A stretch of DNA of 64,000 bases from an uncultured Blautia sp. (GCA_900543715.1 UQSX01000002.1:40427-104426), one strand, 5' to 3'. Positions 25,651 to 35,110 are shown, counted from the stretch's first letter. A program made the numbers and translations. The notes: a model not told the origin generated them from the letters alone.

Positions 25651-27579
25651 ATGAAAATTACTTTAAAAGACGGCTCTGTAAAAGAATACGCAGAAGCAAA
25701 ATCTGTTATTGAAATTGCAGCAGATATCAGTGAGGGACTGGCCAGAGCTGCTACAGCAGGAGAAATCGACGGAGAGATCGTAGATCTGAGAACTCCTGTG
25801 GAAAAGGACTGTCAGTTAAATATCCTTACCTTTAATGATGAAAAGGGAAAGGGAGCCTTCCGCCATACAGCTTCCCATATCATGGCTCAGGCCATTAAGA
25901 GACTTTATCCGGAGACAAAGCTGGCCATCGGTCCTTCTGTGGCAGATGGTTTTTACTATGATGTAGACAGAGAGACGCCGTTTACAGCAGAAGATCTGGA
26001 AAAAATTGAAAAAGAAATGAAAAAGATCGTAAAGGAAAATCTTCCTCTTACCAGATCTGAAAAGCCAAGAAACGAAGCCATCGAATATTTTAAAGGAAAA
26101 GACGAACCCTATAAGGTAGAACTTATTGAAGACCTGCCGGAAGATGCAGTGATCAGCTTCTATTCTCAGGGAGAGTTTACAGACCTGTGCGCAGGACCTC
26201 ATCTGATGAGCACAAAATATGTAAAAGCTTTTAAGCTCACCAGCCTGGCAGGTGCTTACTGGAGAGGAAATGAAAAGAATAAAATGCTCCAGAGGATCTA
26301 CGGAACTGCTTTCCCAAAGAAAGCAGAGCTGGAAGAATATCTCCATATGCTGGAGGAAGCAAAAAAACGTGACCACAGAAAGCTTGGAAAAGAATTGGGA
26401 CTGTTCATGATGAGAGAAGAAGGTCCTGGATTCCCATTTTTCCTGCCTAATGGAATGGTGCTGAAGAATCAGCTTCTGGATTTCTGGCGTGAGATCCACC
26501 GGAAAGCAGGATATGTGGAGATTTCTACACCGATCATGTTAAGCCGTCATCTCTGGGAGACTTCCGGACACTGGGATCACTACAAAGAAAATATGTATAC
26601 TACAGTTATCGATGATGAGGATTTTGCCATTAAGCCTATGAACTGTCCGGGAGGCATCCTGGTTTATCAGTCAGAGCCACGTTCCTACCGTGACCTGCCT
26701 ATCCGTATGGGAGAACTGGGAATCGTACACCGTCATGAAAAATCAGGACAGATGCACGGACTTATGCGTGTGCGCTGCTTTACCCAGGATGATGCCCATA
26801 TTTTCATGACACCGGAACAGATTAAAGATGAGATCAAAGGCGTGGCAGACCTGATCGACAGTGTGTATAAGCTGTTTGGCTTTAAATATCATGTAGAGCT
26901 TTCTACCAGACCGGAAGACAGCATGGGAAGTGATGAAGACTGGGAGATGGCTACAGAGGCTCTTCAGGGAGCATTAGACGACCTGGGGCTGCCCTATGTT
27001 GTAAATGAAGGAGACGGAGCTTTCTACGGACCAAAGATTGATTTCCATCTGGAAGACTCCATCGGAAGAACCTGGCAGTGCGGAACCATCCAGCTTGACT
27101 TCCAGCTGCCGCTGCGGTTTGAACTGGAATATACAGGAGCAGACGGAGAGAAGCACAGACCGATCATGATCCACCGTGTGGTATTCGGTTCTATCGAGAG
27201 ATTTATCGGTATCTTGATCGAGCACTTCGCTGGAGCTTTCCCAACCTGGCTGGCTCCGGTACAGGTGAAGGTGCTGCCCATTTCCGACAAACATCTGGAA
27301 TATGGACAGAAAGTCCTGGAAAAACTGAAAGAGGCAGGCGTTCGGGCTGAGATTGATACAAGAGCAGAGAAGATCGGCTATAAGATCCGGGAAGCTCAGA
27401 TGAAAAAGATTCCTTACATGCTGGTAGTAGGTGCAAAAGAGGAAGAGGAAGAAAAAGTATCTGTGAGAAGCCGTTTCCAGGGAGATGAAGGCCAGAAAGG
27501 ACTGGAAGAATTTATAAAAGACATTCAGGAAGAGATTGCTTCAAAAGAAATCCGTAAGATGGAACAGGAAGAAAAGTAA
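25651..27579 (+). CDS. thrS: Threonyl-tRNA synthetase
   Basis: 642 residues, full length. The TGS domain (residues 1-60) is followed by the editing domain with HTASHIMAQAIKRLYP and YFYxD-type zinc loop, the class II catalytic core (motif 2 RVRCFTQDDAHIF; MNCPGG with a zinc ligand Cys), and the anticodon-binding domain ending in GAKEEEEEKVSVRSR. Ribosome site AGGAGG. Its expression is controlled by the T-box leader directly upstream. Confidence 0.97.
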   Translation: MKITLKDGSVKEYAEAKSVIEIAADISEGLARAATAGEIDGEIVDLRTPVEKDCQLNILTFNDEKGKGAFRHTASHIMAQAIKRLYPETKLAIGPSVADGFYYDVDRETPFTAEDLEKIEKEMKKIVKENLPLTRSEKPRNEAIEYFKGKDEPYKVELIEDLPEDAVISFYSQGEFTDLCAGPHLMSTKYVKAFKLTSLAGAYWRGNEKNKMLQRIYGTAFPKKAELEEYLHMLEEAKKRDHRKLGKELGLFMMREEGPGFPFFLPNGMVLKNQLLDFWREIHRKAGYVEISTPIMLSRHLWETSGHWDHYKENMYTTVIDDEDFAIKPMNCPGGILVYQSEPRSYRDLPIRMGELGIVHRHEKSGQMHGLMRVRCFTQDDAHIFMTPEQIKDEIKGVADLIDSVYKLFGFKYHVELSTRPEDSMGSDEDWEMATEALQGALDDLGLPYVVNEGDGAFYGPKIDFHLEDSIGRTWQCGTIQLDFQLPLRFELEYTGADGEKHRPIMIHRVVFGSIERFIGILIEHFAGAFPTWLAPVQVKVLPISDKHLEYGQKVLEKLKEAGVRAEIDTRAEKIGYKIREAQMKKIPYMLVVGAKEEEEEKVSVRSRFQGDEGQKGLEEFIKDIQEEIASKEIRKMEQEEK

Positions 27580-27650
27580 TTTTTGATGTATAAGAAATAG
27601 AAAAATGGCACATATTATCTCTGATAAATCTATTTTAGGAGGTAATATGT

Positions 27651-27968
27651 ATGCCATTATTAAGCTGTACAGCAAGAACCTGTCTGTATAATAAGAATGA
27701 ATACTGTTCTAAAGGAGACATCCAGGTAGACGGACCAAACGCTCAGAGACCGGATGAAACCTGCTGCAAAAGTTTTGTAGAGAAAAAAGAAGGCGCTATG
27801 AACAGTATGGAAACAGGTACAGCCACTCAGACTATCCAGGTGGCCTGTAAAGCCTGTGAGTGTACCTACAACGATCAGGAAAAATGTGACGCTGCAAAAA
27901 TCACCATTGCAGGAACAAATGCCTGCAGATGTGATGAGACTATGTGCGGAAGCTTTTACAAAAAGTAA
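27651..27968 (+). CDS. DUF1540 protein, two cysteine-rich domains
   Basis: 105 residues holding two copies of a ~40-residue Cys motif: SCTARTCLYNKNEYCSKG...DETCCKSF and ACKACECTYNDQEKCDA...DETMCGSF. Four cysteines per copy suggest a small metal site. DUF1540 proteins are common in Clostridia and some spore formers; function unknown. AGGAGG lies 8 nt before the chosen ATG; an overlapping ATG in another frame is not coding. Confidence 0.88.
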   Translation: MPLLSCTARTCLYNKNEYCSKGDIQVDGPNAQRPDETCCKSFVEKKEGAMNSMETGTATQTIQVACKACECTYNDQEKCDAAKITIAGTNACRCDETMCGSFYKK

Positions 27969-27975
27969 ATGATCA

Positions 27976-28025
27976 AGCCCCGGAAATTATTCGGATCCTT
28001 TTCGGACCAGAAAATTTCCGGGGCT
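27976..28025. terminator. Bidirectional hairpin between convergent genes
   Basis: AGCCCCGGAAATT pairs with AATTTCCGGGGCT around an inner GGATCC/GGACC part. Weak T-rich tails are present on both sides, so it probably serves both the DUF1540 gene and the AraC gene. Confidence 0.7.
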
Positions 28026-28038
28026 GCTTTACACTTTT

Positions 28039-29307
28039 CTAACGAGGCGGCGTCTGAGAACCTGCATTTACCTGTTCATCGACATCTTCTGCTTTTCGGG
28101 TGATCAGCTCCCGGTATTTGGTGGGAGTCATTCCCTTTGCCTTTTTAAACAACTTGGTGAAATAGGTAAGATCCGGAATTCCGCAGAGAATAGCGATATC
28201 CTGGATAGAATCTACCTGAGTATTCAAAAGATATACTGCCCTGTCGATCCTCTTGCTGTTTACATAGGAAGTAAGGGTGATCCCTGTCTCTTTCTTGAAC
28301 ATGGCGGAAAGATAGCTGCTGTTCAGAGAAAAAATAGAAGATAGATTCTTCAATGTGAGATCAGAAGCCAGATTTAAGGCAATATAATTTAATACCTTCT
28401 GGATAATGGGAGAGAACCCCTTGGTGGAGTAGGTCTTTACTAAAAAGCAGTACTTCCGGACCATTTCCCGCCTGAGAGGATCTACCTGGGATACAGAGGT
28501 AATATTCTCAATCTTTGCTGCCATTTTACTGGACAGCTCGTCCAGATAGATAGGATGTACCTTTCCTCTCTGGGCAGCCTTGCGGAAAAGGGTGTTGCCG
28601 ATGATCAGATAGTTTTTCTGATCCCGGATAGTGTCTGAGAGCCGCTGCTCCAGATCTGAGAGATAGGAAGGGCGGTACATATAGGTCTCTGCAGTTTCAT
28701 AATCTCCCCGGGCAATACATTCCATGATGGCTTCTTCGTTTTCATAGCGGTTTTCCATGCTTTTGATGGTATCCAGACTTGGCTCCGGTTCCAGAGCTTC
28801 GTCAAAATGAAAATCAAAAGAACTTTGATTTTTCAGACGGCGTATCTCATATTTTCCCGGTCCATAGACCTGGTCAGCCAGACATTTTACATAGCTTCCC
28901 AGGAAGCTTTTGCTTGGAACTTTGGGCAGGGTAGAGAAATACTGCTTGATATAAGTGTGATACTTCCCTGATATTTTCAGCTTTTCGCAAAGCTCCATGA
29001 GATCTCCCACCACAGAAGGCTCAAAGATAAAAGGACCGGCCAGAAAAAGCTGTGAGGGATTCAGGGGAAGTATCAGATAACAGCAGGTAAATAAATCCTC
29101 GCCGAAGATGATCTCCACTTTATCGTCAAACAGATTATCGAAATCCAGAAAGGTATCCTTTAAAATATTGCTGGGATCTTTCACAAGAGTTTTTCTCAGC
29201 CCCAGGTCGAACTGGTCATCCCATTGGAAGGGAAGAGTAACCGTATGTGTAGGAATCCGTAATTCGCTGAACAGTTTCCTCGTAAAATCTATAAGAACAT
29301 TATCCAT
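28039..29307 (-). CDS. AraC family regulator of the glucuronide locus
   Basis: 422 residues. A ~280-residue N-terminal region without a recognised sensor fold (YesN-like in arrangement) precedes the double helix-turn-helix LTLKNLSSIFSLNSSYLSAMFKKETGITLTSYV and DSIQDIAILCGIPDLTYFTKLFKK. Start chosen at the ATG with GGGGAT 6-8 nt upstream. Divergent from the GPH symporter and beta-glucuronidase, so it most likely activates them. Confidence 0.85.
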   Translation of the reverse strand: MDNVLIDFTRKLFSELRIPTHTVTLPFQWDDQFDLGLRKTLVKDPSNILKDTFLDFDNLFDDKVEIIFGEDLFTCCYLILPLNPSQLFLAGPFIFEPSVVGDLMELCEKLKISGKYHTYIKQYFSTLPKVPSKSFLGSYVKCLADQVYGPGKYEIRRLKNQSSFDFHFDEALEPEPSLDTIKSMENRYENEEAIMECIARGDYETAETYMYRPSYLSDLEQRLSDTIRDQKNYLIIGNTLFRKAAQRGKVHPIYLDELSSKMAAKIENITSVSQVDPLRREMVRKYCFLVKTYSTKGFSPIIQKVLNYIALNLASDLTLKNLSSIFSLNSSYLSAMFKKETGITLTSYVNSKRIDRAVYLLNTQVDSIQDIAILCGIPDLTYFTKLFKKAKGMTPTKYRELITRKAEDVDEQVNAGSQTPPR

Positions 29308-29338
29308 AAACATATCCCCACTGGTAATATTTTTATAT

Positions 29339-29367
29339 ATTATAGTATAATTTTTATGCAATTTCAA
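29339..29367 (-). promoter_or_regulatory. Promoter of the AraC gene
   Basis: On the minus strand TTGAAA (29367-29362), 17 bp, TATAAT (29344-29339). Confidence 0.75.
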
Positions 29368-29430
29368 CCCACACAAAAATTATACCGAAAAATATAAAAA
29401 AAGTCTTAACGTTTTTATAGAAAATTAATA

Positions 29431-29461
29431 TATAATGAATACTAACGACTTACATATGTAA
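29431..29461 (+). promoter_or_regulatory. -10 and 12-bp palindrome upstream of the GPH symporter
   Basis: TATAAT at 29431-29436 has no good -35 17 bp upstream, as expected for an activator-dependent promoter. A perfect palindrome, TTACATATGTAA (29450-29461), lies between it and the AGGAGG site, where a repressor would block elongation. Either or both may give glucuronide control. Confidence 0.5.
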
Positions 29462-29482
29462 TGTAGAAGGAGGTAATTTTTA

Positions 29483-30877
29483 ATGAGTAACACTACGAAC
29501 AAAGTCCAGCCTTTCGGTATGAGGGACAAACTCGGTTACATGTTCGGTGATTTTGGTAATGACTTTACCTTCATCCTCTCATCAACGTTTCTGATGAAAT
29601 TTTACACAGACGTTATGGGTGTGAGCCCTGTCATCGTTGGTATGATGATGATGGTGGCCAGATTTGTGGACGCCTTCACTGATGTAACCATGGGACAGAT
29701 CGCTGACCGCAGCCGTCCTACGGCAAAGGGAAAATTCCTTCCCTGGATCAAGAGAATGTGCGGACCTGTGGCCTTGGCATCTTTCCTGATGTATGCAGTA
29801 TGGTTTAAGGATATGCCTATGGCGTTCAAGATCGTATGGATGTTTGCAACCTACTTGCTATGGGGAAGTATCTGCTACACAGGAATCAACATTCCTTACG
29901 GTTCCATGGCATCTGCAATTTCTCCTGAAGCAAAAGACCGTTCAGAGTTGTCCAGCTGGAGAACTATTGGCGCAACTTTAGCAAGTATGTTCATCGGTGT
30001 TGTTCTTCCTATGATCGTTTACTATGAAGATGCAGAAGGACATACTTTGATTTCCGGTACAAATATGGCAATCGCAGGAGCAGTCTGCTCTGTTTGTGCT
30101 GTTATCTGCTATCTGATCTGCTATAATCTGACTACAGAGCGCGTAAAGATTGAGAAAAAAGAAGAAAAGTTCAGCCTTATCCATCTGCTGAAAACATTGA
30201 TTTCCAGCCGTGCTCTGATCGGTATTGTACTGGCAGCTTTGCTTCTCCTTCTGTCACAGCTTACATTAGGCAGTATGGGACAGTACATCTTCCCGAACTA
30301 CTTTGGAAGCAAAGAGGGTGTATCAATTTCTGGCTTCTGTGCAAACATCCTGGTTATTGTACTGGCCTTTATTGTACCGACTCTGGCAGCTAAAGTTGGT
30401 AAGAAAGAATTATCTGCTTTCGGCGGGATTTTAGGAGCAGTGGTATTTTTCATTGCTTTTATTCTCCATACAGATAACCTGTATCTGTTTATCGCCCTTT
30501 ATACCATTGGATATCTGGGAATCGGTTTCTTCAATGTAAACTGCTGGGCTATGATCACAGACGTAATTGATGATGCAGAGGTGAGAGAGGGAGAAAGATC
30601 TGACGGTACTTTCTATTCCGTGTATTCCTTTGCACGTAAAATGGGACAGGCTGCTTCTTCAGGACTTTCAGGAGCTCTTCTGGGTATTGTAGGATATACA
30701 GAGGCAACAGCCTTTGATCCAGATGTTTTAAACGGAATTTATGATATTTCTTGTCTGGTTCCCGCAGCAGGATTCCTGCTGATGGCTCTTGCCCTGATCT
30801 TTGTATATCCGCTGGGCAAGAAGAAAGTTGACAGCAATATCGCAGTGCTGAAAGCAAAAAGAGAAGGAAAGAAATAA
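29483..30877 (+). CDS. GPH family sugar:cation symporter (likely glucuronide)
   Basis: 464 residues with 12 helices. The N-terminus RDKLGYMFGDFGNDFTF and the loop GQIADRSRPTAKGKFLPWI are signatures of the glycoside-pentoside-hexuronide family (UidB, MelB, XynB). The gene directly downstream is a beta-glucuronidase, and UidB-UidA is the same pairing in E. coli, so uptake of intact glucuronides is the likely role. Strong AGGAGG site. Confidence 0.9.
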   Translation: MSNTTNKVQPFGMRDKLGYMFGDFGNDFTFILSSTFLMKFYTDVMGVSPVIVGMMMMVARFVDAFTDVTMGQIADRSRPTAKGKFLPWIKRMCGPVALASFLMYAVWFKDMPMAFKIVWMFATYLLWGSICYTGINIPYGSMASAISPEAKDRSELSSWRTIGATLASMFIGVVLPMIVYYEDAEGHTLISGTNMAIAGAVCSVCAVICYLICYNLTTERVKIEKKEEKFSLIHLLKTLISSRALIGIVLAALLLLLSQLTLGSMGQYIFPNYFGSKEGVSISGFCANILVIVLAFIVPTLAAKVGKKELSAFGGILGAVVFFIAFILHTDNLYLFIALYTIGYLGIGFFNVNCWAMITDVIDDAEVREGERSDGTFYSVYSFARKMGQAASSGLSGALLGIVGYTEATAFDPDVLNGIYDISCLVPAAGFLLMALALIFVYPLGKKKVDSNIAVLKAKREGKK

Positions 30878-30907
30878 GAAAATATAATTTAAATAAGCAG
30901 TAAGTGT

Positions 30908-30948
30908 ACAGTGCCGGCAGGGGAAACTTTACCGGCACTGTTTCTTAA
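30908..30948 (+). terminator. Hairpin between symporter and beta-glucuronidase genes
   Basis: ACAGTGCCGG pairs perfectly with CCGGCACTGT (10 bp), followed by TTTCTT. It lies inside the operon; no strong promoter follows, so it may lower or stabilise the downstream message. Confidence 0.6.
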
Positions 30949-31009
30949 TTAAGCGGTGAAATGGGAATAAAAATTACAGAGCTGTGCTCTGAGAAAAAGG
31001 AGGAATTTT

Positions 31010-32815
31010 ATGTTATACCCAATTTTAACACCATCCAGATTATTAAGCGACTTAAGCGGCGTATGGGACTTCAAGCTGGACAATGGAGAAGGCTTTGACC
31101 AGGAGTGGTACAAGGCTCCCCTGGAAGATCCTATGACTATGCCGGTGCCGGCTTCCTATAATGATCTGAAGGAAGGCATTGACTTCAGAGATCATTACGG
31201 CTGGGTATTCTATCAGAGGAAGATTTCCATGCCTTCCTTTGTGAAGACCCAGAGAGTGATGCTTCGGTGTGCTGCAGTTACCCACTATGCAAAAATTTAT
31301 TTAAACGGAGAACTGATCTGCGAGCATAAGGGCGGCTTCCTTCCTTTTGAAGTGGAGATTACAGAAAAGCTTCAGGACGGAGACAACCTTCTGACCATTG
31401 CCGTAAATAATGTGATCGACTATACCACCCTTCCTATCGGAGGAAAATCCAATATGATGAACGGCATGGGAGGCTTCGGCTCTTCCAGCTCTGCAAAACC
31501 ACAGAACAATCCCAACTTCGACTTCTTCAACTACTGTGGAATTACAAGACCTGTAAAAATCTATACGACACCAAAGGACTACATTGAAGATATTACTCTG
31601 GTTCCTGAGGTAAGCGGAACTACTGCCAGAGTTTCCTACAAGGTAGATACTGTGGGAACAGGAGACTGCAAAGTAGAAGTTTTTGATAAAGAAGGAAATC
31701 TGGTAGCGCAGGGTCAGGGAACCCAGGGCGTTCTGGAAATTGAAAATGTGCATCTGTGGCAGCCTCTGAAAGCATATCTCTATGATGTGAAAGTGACCTT
31801 CGGGGAAGACGTTTATACACTGCCTTACGGCGTAAGAACAGTAAGAGTAGAGGGGACCAGGTTCCTGATCAATGAAAGACCTTTCTATTTCAAAGGCTAT
31901 GGAAGACATGAAGATACCTTCCCTAACGGAAGAGGCATGAATTTGCCGATGAACACCAAGGATATGTCTCTGATGAAATGGCAGGGGGCCAACAGCTTCC
32001 GTACCAGCCATTATCCATACAGCGAGGAAATGATGCGTCTCTGCGACGAAGAAGGTTTTGTAGTCATTGACGAGACCACGGCTGTAGGCGTAAACCTGGA
32101 TTTCGGCGGCGGCGCAAACTTCAACGGACAGAAAGTCAGCACCTTTGATAAAGAACATGGCGTACAGACCCAGGAACACCACAAAGACGTGATCCGTGAC
32201 CTGATCTCCAGAGATAAGAACCATGCCTGTGTGGTTATGTGGAGTATTGCCAATGAGCCGGATTCTTACAGCGAAGGAGCTTACGATTATTTCGCACCTC
32301 TCTATGAACTGGCAAGAGAGCTGGATCCTCAGAAACGTCCCTGCACATTGATCAGTGTACAGATGGCGCCTCCTGAAAAAGACTGCTCTGCAAAACTCAG
32401 CGATGTGATCTGCCTGAACCGCTACTATGGATGGTACTTTGGCGGCCCGGATCTGGAACTGCCGGAACAGGCCCTCAGAAAAGAATTAGACTACTGGAAG
32501 ACCATCGGAAAACCAGTGGTATTTACCGAGTACGGTGCAGATACAGTTATGGGTATGCATGATACCACACCGGTCATGTATACAGAGGAATTCCAGGTAG
32601 AATACTACAAGATGAACAACAAAGTTTTCGATGACTATGATTTTGTAGTAGGCGAGCAGGTATGGAACTTTGCAGACTTCGCTACCAGCCAGAGCCTGCT
32701 GAGAGTCCAGGGAAATAAGAAGGGAATCTTTACCAGAGACAGAAAGCCGAAATTAGTGGCTCATTACTTCAGAGACAGATGGCATAAGATCCCGGACTTT
32801 GAATACAAAAAATAA
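31010..32815 (+). CDS. uidA: Beta-glucuronidase, GH2 (loop 1-like)
   Basis: 601 residues, close in length and layout to E. coli GusA. Acid/base E416 (SIANEPD), nucleophile E507 (TEYGAD), NRYYGWY, and the glucuronate-specific N-x-K motif N569-K570-K571 (GNKKGIFTRDRKPK) are all present. Between NLDFGGG and DVIRDL there is a segment about as long as the E. coli active-site loop 1, which suggests activity on small drug- or hormone-glucuronides. No signal peptide: cytoplasmic. Preceded by AAGGAGG and by the GPH symporter gene. Confidence 0.95.
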   Translation: MLYPILTPSRLLSDLSGVWDFKLDNGEGFDQEWYKAPLEDPMTMPVPASYNDLKEGIDFRDHYGWVFYQRKISMPSFVKTQRVMLRCAAVTHYAKIYLNGELICEHKGGFLPFEVEITEKLQDGDNLLTIAVNNVIDYTTLPIGGKSNMMNGMGGFGSSSSAKPQNNPNFDFFNYCGITRPVKIYTTPKDYIEDITLVPEVSGTTARVSYKVDTVGTGDCKVEVFDKEGNLVAQGQGTQGVLEIENVHLWQPLKAYLYDVKVTFGEDVYTLPYGVRTVRVEGTRFLINERPFYFKGYGRHEDTFPNGRGMNLPMNTKDMSLMKWQGANSFRTSHYPYSEEMMRLCDEEGFVVIDETTAVGVNLDFGGGANFNGQKVSTFDKEHGVQTQEHHKDVIRDLISRDKNHACVVMWSIANEPDSYSEGAYDYFAPLYELARELDPQKRPCTLISVQMAPPEKDCSAKLSDVICLNRYYGWYFGGPDLELPEQALRKELDYWKTIGKPVVFTEYGADTVMGMHDTTPVMYTEEFQVEYYKMNNKVFDDYDFVVGEQVWNFADFATSQSLLRVQGNKKGIFTRDRKPKLVAHYFRDRWHKIPDFEYKK

Positions 32816-32823
32816 AAATTGAG

Positions 32824-32866
32824 AGACTGCCCTATCGGTACTGGGCCGGTAGGGCAGTCTTTTACT
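32824..32866. terminator. Bidirectional terminator after uidA and the kinase gene
   Basis: GACTGCCCTA pairs with TAGGGCAGTC, followed by TTTT on the plus strand and by a T-rich run on the minus strand. Confidence 0.8.
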
Positions 32867-32872
32867 GTTTTA

Positions 32873-34135
32873 TCAGAGGAATATTGTAAGGCGGAACTCC
32901 TTCTCAGTGTAAGAGATGTCCAGGGTTCCGCCGTTTTTTTCTATAATTTCCTGAATTGAGGCGATTCCCAGGCCGTGGGAGTGGGGATCTTCTTTGTCTG
33001 TGAGGAAACGTCCTTTTCTTTTCTGTACCTCATTTTCCTTTGTGTTTACAATCTCATAGCTGAAGTATCCTTCTTTTGTATAGCGGGCTTTAGCGGAAAT
33101 CTTCCGCTGTTGTCCGGAGGGGATCTTGCTGCAGGCTTCTATGGCGTTGTCTAAAGTGTTAGCAAAGACGGAACACAGGGTAATATCATCCAGTTTTGTA
33201 AAACCGTCAATGCTGATGCTGAAAAAGCAGTCAATGTTTTGCTCAGAAGCCTGGTTATACTTTGCATTCAGAAGAGCGTTTACAACACTGTTTTTACAAA
33301 ATGGACGGTTTCCCGTCTCTATGTATCCCATAAGTTTTTCCAGGTATTCCAGAGCTTCTTTTATATTTCTGTCTTTTAACAGACTGTCCACTACAGCAAA
33401 ATGACTGTTCATATCATGGCGGAGCCGTCGTATCTGAAGCTGGTTTTTCTCCAGCTCCTCGTAATAGTCTTTTTGAAGCCGGAGATTTTTCCGCTCCATG
33501 TCTGCCTGGATGGTATCTGCCAGATAAGAGGCCAGATAAATACTGGTAAAGTTGGTGGCGATACAGGCCAGCATACAGGGATAAGCGGCAGGGGCCAGGT
33601 TGGGGGTAAAGCAGACCAGACTGACTACTGCTGTAAGAGAAGCCAGGCAGATCAGGCTGAGAAACAGCCAGGAACGCCGGTCCAGAAGCTGGCGGGCTTT
33701 CAGAAGCCTTCGGTTCATGGACCGGTAAAAAACAAACCAGAAGAGCAGGGGTACAATTTCCGCCAGATTGGAGAACAGCAGATTGGTAAATCCCATTCCG
33801 CCCCAAAAAGTAAAGAAAATCCAGGTCCCGATATTATTCAGGAGAAAATTCAGAGCTGTGGCAATGGGATAGAGGATCATTACAGCAGAAATCTTCAAAT
33901 ACCAGGGTCCTTCAAAGAAAAAGGTAGTCCCAAAGAAAAGGCATAATACAACCAGGATATTAACCGGGTCCTGGGCGAAAATAACTACAGAGGACACCAG
34001 GGTACAGAGCATCCAGGCTAGGATCTGTAAAAACCTGGGCTCTCTGGGCTTCAGAAGACAGGATACGGTTTTAAAGAAGAAATACCCCTGTACAAAATTA
34101 CAGGAAGTTCCGATAAGGCTGATGAGATTTTCCAT
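32873..34135 (-). CDS. AgrC-like GHKL sensor histidine kinase
   Basis: 420 residues. About six N-terminal helices (residues ~1-190) without an external domain; then a coiled coil, the H-box LRHDMNSHFAVVDSLL, and a GHKL ATPase with FANTLDNAIEAC and GLGIASIQEII. This is the layout of AgrC/VirS-type kinases that sense peptides. Start chosen at the ATG, not the TTG 15 codons upstream that overlaps the regulator. It follows the LytTR regulator by 20 bp. Confidence 0.88.
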   Translation of the reverse strand: MENLISLIGTSCNFVQGYFFFKTVSCLLKPREPRFLQILAWMLCTLVSSVVIFAQDPVNILVVLCLFFGTTFFFEGPWYLKISAVMILYPIATALNFLLNNIGTWIFFTFWGGMGFTNLLFSNLAEIVPLLFWFVFYRSMNRRLLKARQLLDRRSWLFLSLICLASLTAVVSLVCFTPNLAPAAYPCMLACIATNFTSIYLASYLADTIQADMERKNLRLQKDYYEELEKNQLQIRRLRHDMNSHFAVVDSLLKDRNIKEALEYLEKLMGYIETGNRPFCKNSVVNALLNAKYNQASEQNIDCFFSISIDGFTKLDDITLCSVFANTLDNAIEACSKIPSGQQRKISAKARYTKEGYFSYEIVNTKENEVQKRKGRFLTDKEDPHSHGLGIASIQEIIEKNGGTLDISYTEKEFRLTIFL

Positions 34136-34154
34136 AGGATCCCTGCTTTCCAAT

Positions 34155-34856
34155 TTAAGAGTGAAGAAGTTTTCTGGCAAAGGCTGCGGCCAGTTCCTGG
34201 CGGCAGGCCCTGCTTACAGGAAGCTGCTCTTCGCCGCACAGGCAGAAGGTGTTTCCGATCCTGGAAACATGGCTCAGGTTTACCAGGTAGCGGTTATGTA
34301 TGCGGATAAAGCCTGTTGGGAGTTCCGCCTCAATATCTGAGAGCCTGGCATAAAATACTTCCTGGCCTTTTACGGTGACTGCAGTTACCTTTTTCCGGTC
34401 ACTTTTAAAATAGAGGATTTCCTTTAAAGGAAGGCGAAGAAGCTGGCCTTTCTGCTTTATATAATAAAACTGCTCTTCCATCCTGCGGCTTTCCTCTACG
34501 GCCAGTCCCAGAATTTCCCGGATCTTGTCTTCCCGGTAAGGCTTCAGTATATAGCGGAAGGCCCGGACCTCATAGCCCTGAAAGACAAAGTCGGGATAAG
34601 CGGTGATGAAGATAATTACAATATGGGGAGAAATCTTCCGAAGCTGGGTGGCCGTATCTATGCCGTTTAAACCTTTCATTTTGATATCCAGAAAAAGGAT
34701 ATCCCCGTCTTCCTCTTCTAATCCTTCCAGCAGAGCGCTTCTGGAGTCAAATTCCCGGATCCTGCAGGGGATTCCCTGCAGCTGCAGTTCGGTTTTTATT
34801 ATTTTAGAAAGAGACTTCCGCAGCTCTTTTTCGTCATCACAGATACAGATTTCCAT
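34155..34856 (-). CDS. LytTR (AgrA-like) response regulator
   Basis: 233 residues. The receiver has CICDDEKE, phosphoacceptor Asp in ILFLDIKMKGLNG, and KPY; the LytTR domain (residues ~130-230) has KGQLLRLPLKEILYFKSDRK and FIRIHNRYLVNLSHV. AAGGAG lies 12 nt upstream. It pairs with the GHKL kinase behind it, and a 21-bp-spaced LytTR-like repeat precedes its own promoter. Confidence 0.92.
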   Translation of the reverse strand: MEICICDDEKELRKSLSKIIKTELQLQGIPCRIREFDSRSALLEGLEEEDGDILFLDIKMKGLNGIDTATQLRKISPHIVIIFITAYPDFVFQGYEVRAFRYILKPYREDKIREILGLAVEESRRMEEQFYYIKQKGQLLRLPLKEILYFKSDRKKVTAVTVKGQEVFYARLSDIEAELPTGFIRIHNRYLVNLSHVSRIGNTFCLCGEEQLPVSRACRQELAAAFARKLLHS

Positions 34857-34946
34857 GATTTTTGCAGCTCCTTTTGACTGTGATAGTTTGATCTGTGACA
34901 GCGTCTTTCTTCCTGACGGACAGGCCTGAAAGCCGATATCAATAAT

Positions 34947-35023
34947 ATTATATAGGGTTTTCTGAAAATTTGCCAGCAAGAGGGATGATTTTGCCGAACT
35001 TTCCCAAAATTCTGTCAAACTTA
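34947..35023 (-). promoter_or_regulatory. Promoter with LytTR-like direct repeat
   Basis: Minus-strand TATAAT (34952-34947) has a poor -35, TGGCAA (34975-34970). Upstream on the same strand are TAAGTTTGA (35023-35015) and AAAGTTCGG (35002-34994), exactly 21 bp apart; they fit the LytTR half-site [TA][AC][CA]GTTN[AG][TG] at 8 and 9 of 9 positions. They probably mediate autoactivation and, facing the other way, may serve the ABC genes. Confidence 0.55.
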
Positions 35024-35110
35024 CCTATTTCCTGAATATCCCTTTCGGGAGAGAAAAATTATAATAATGATTGCCTAAAATTTATACACAGAAATGGGGA
35101 GGTAGACCAG

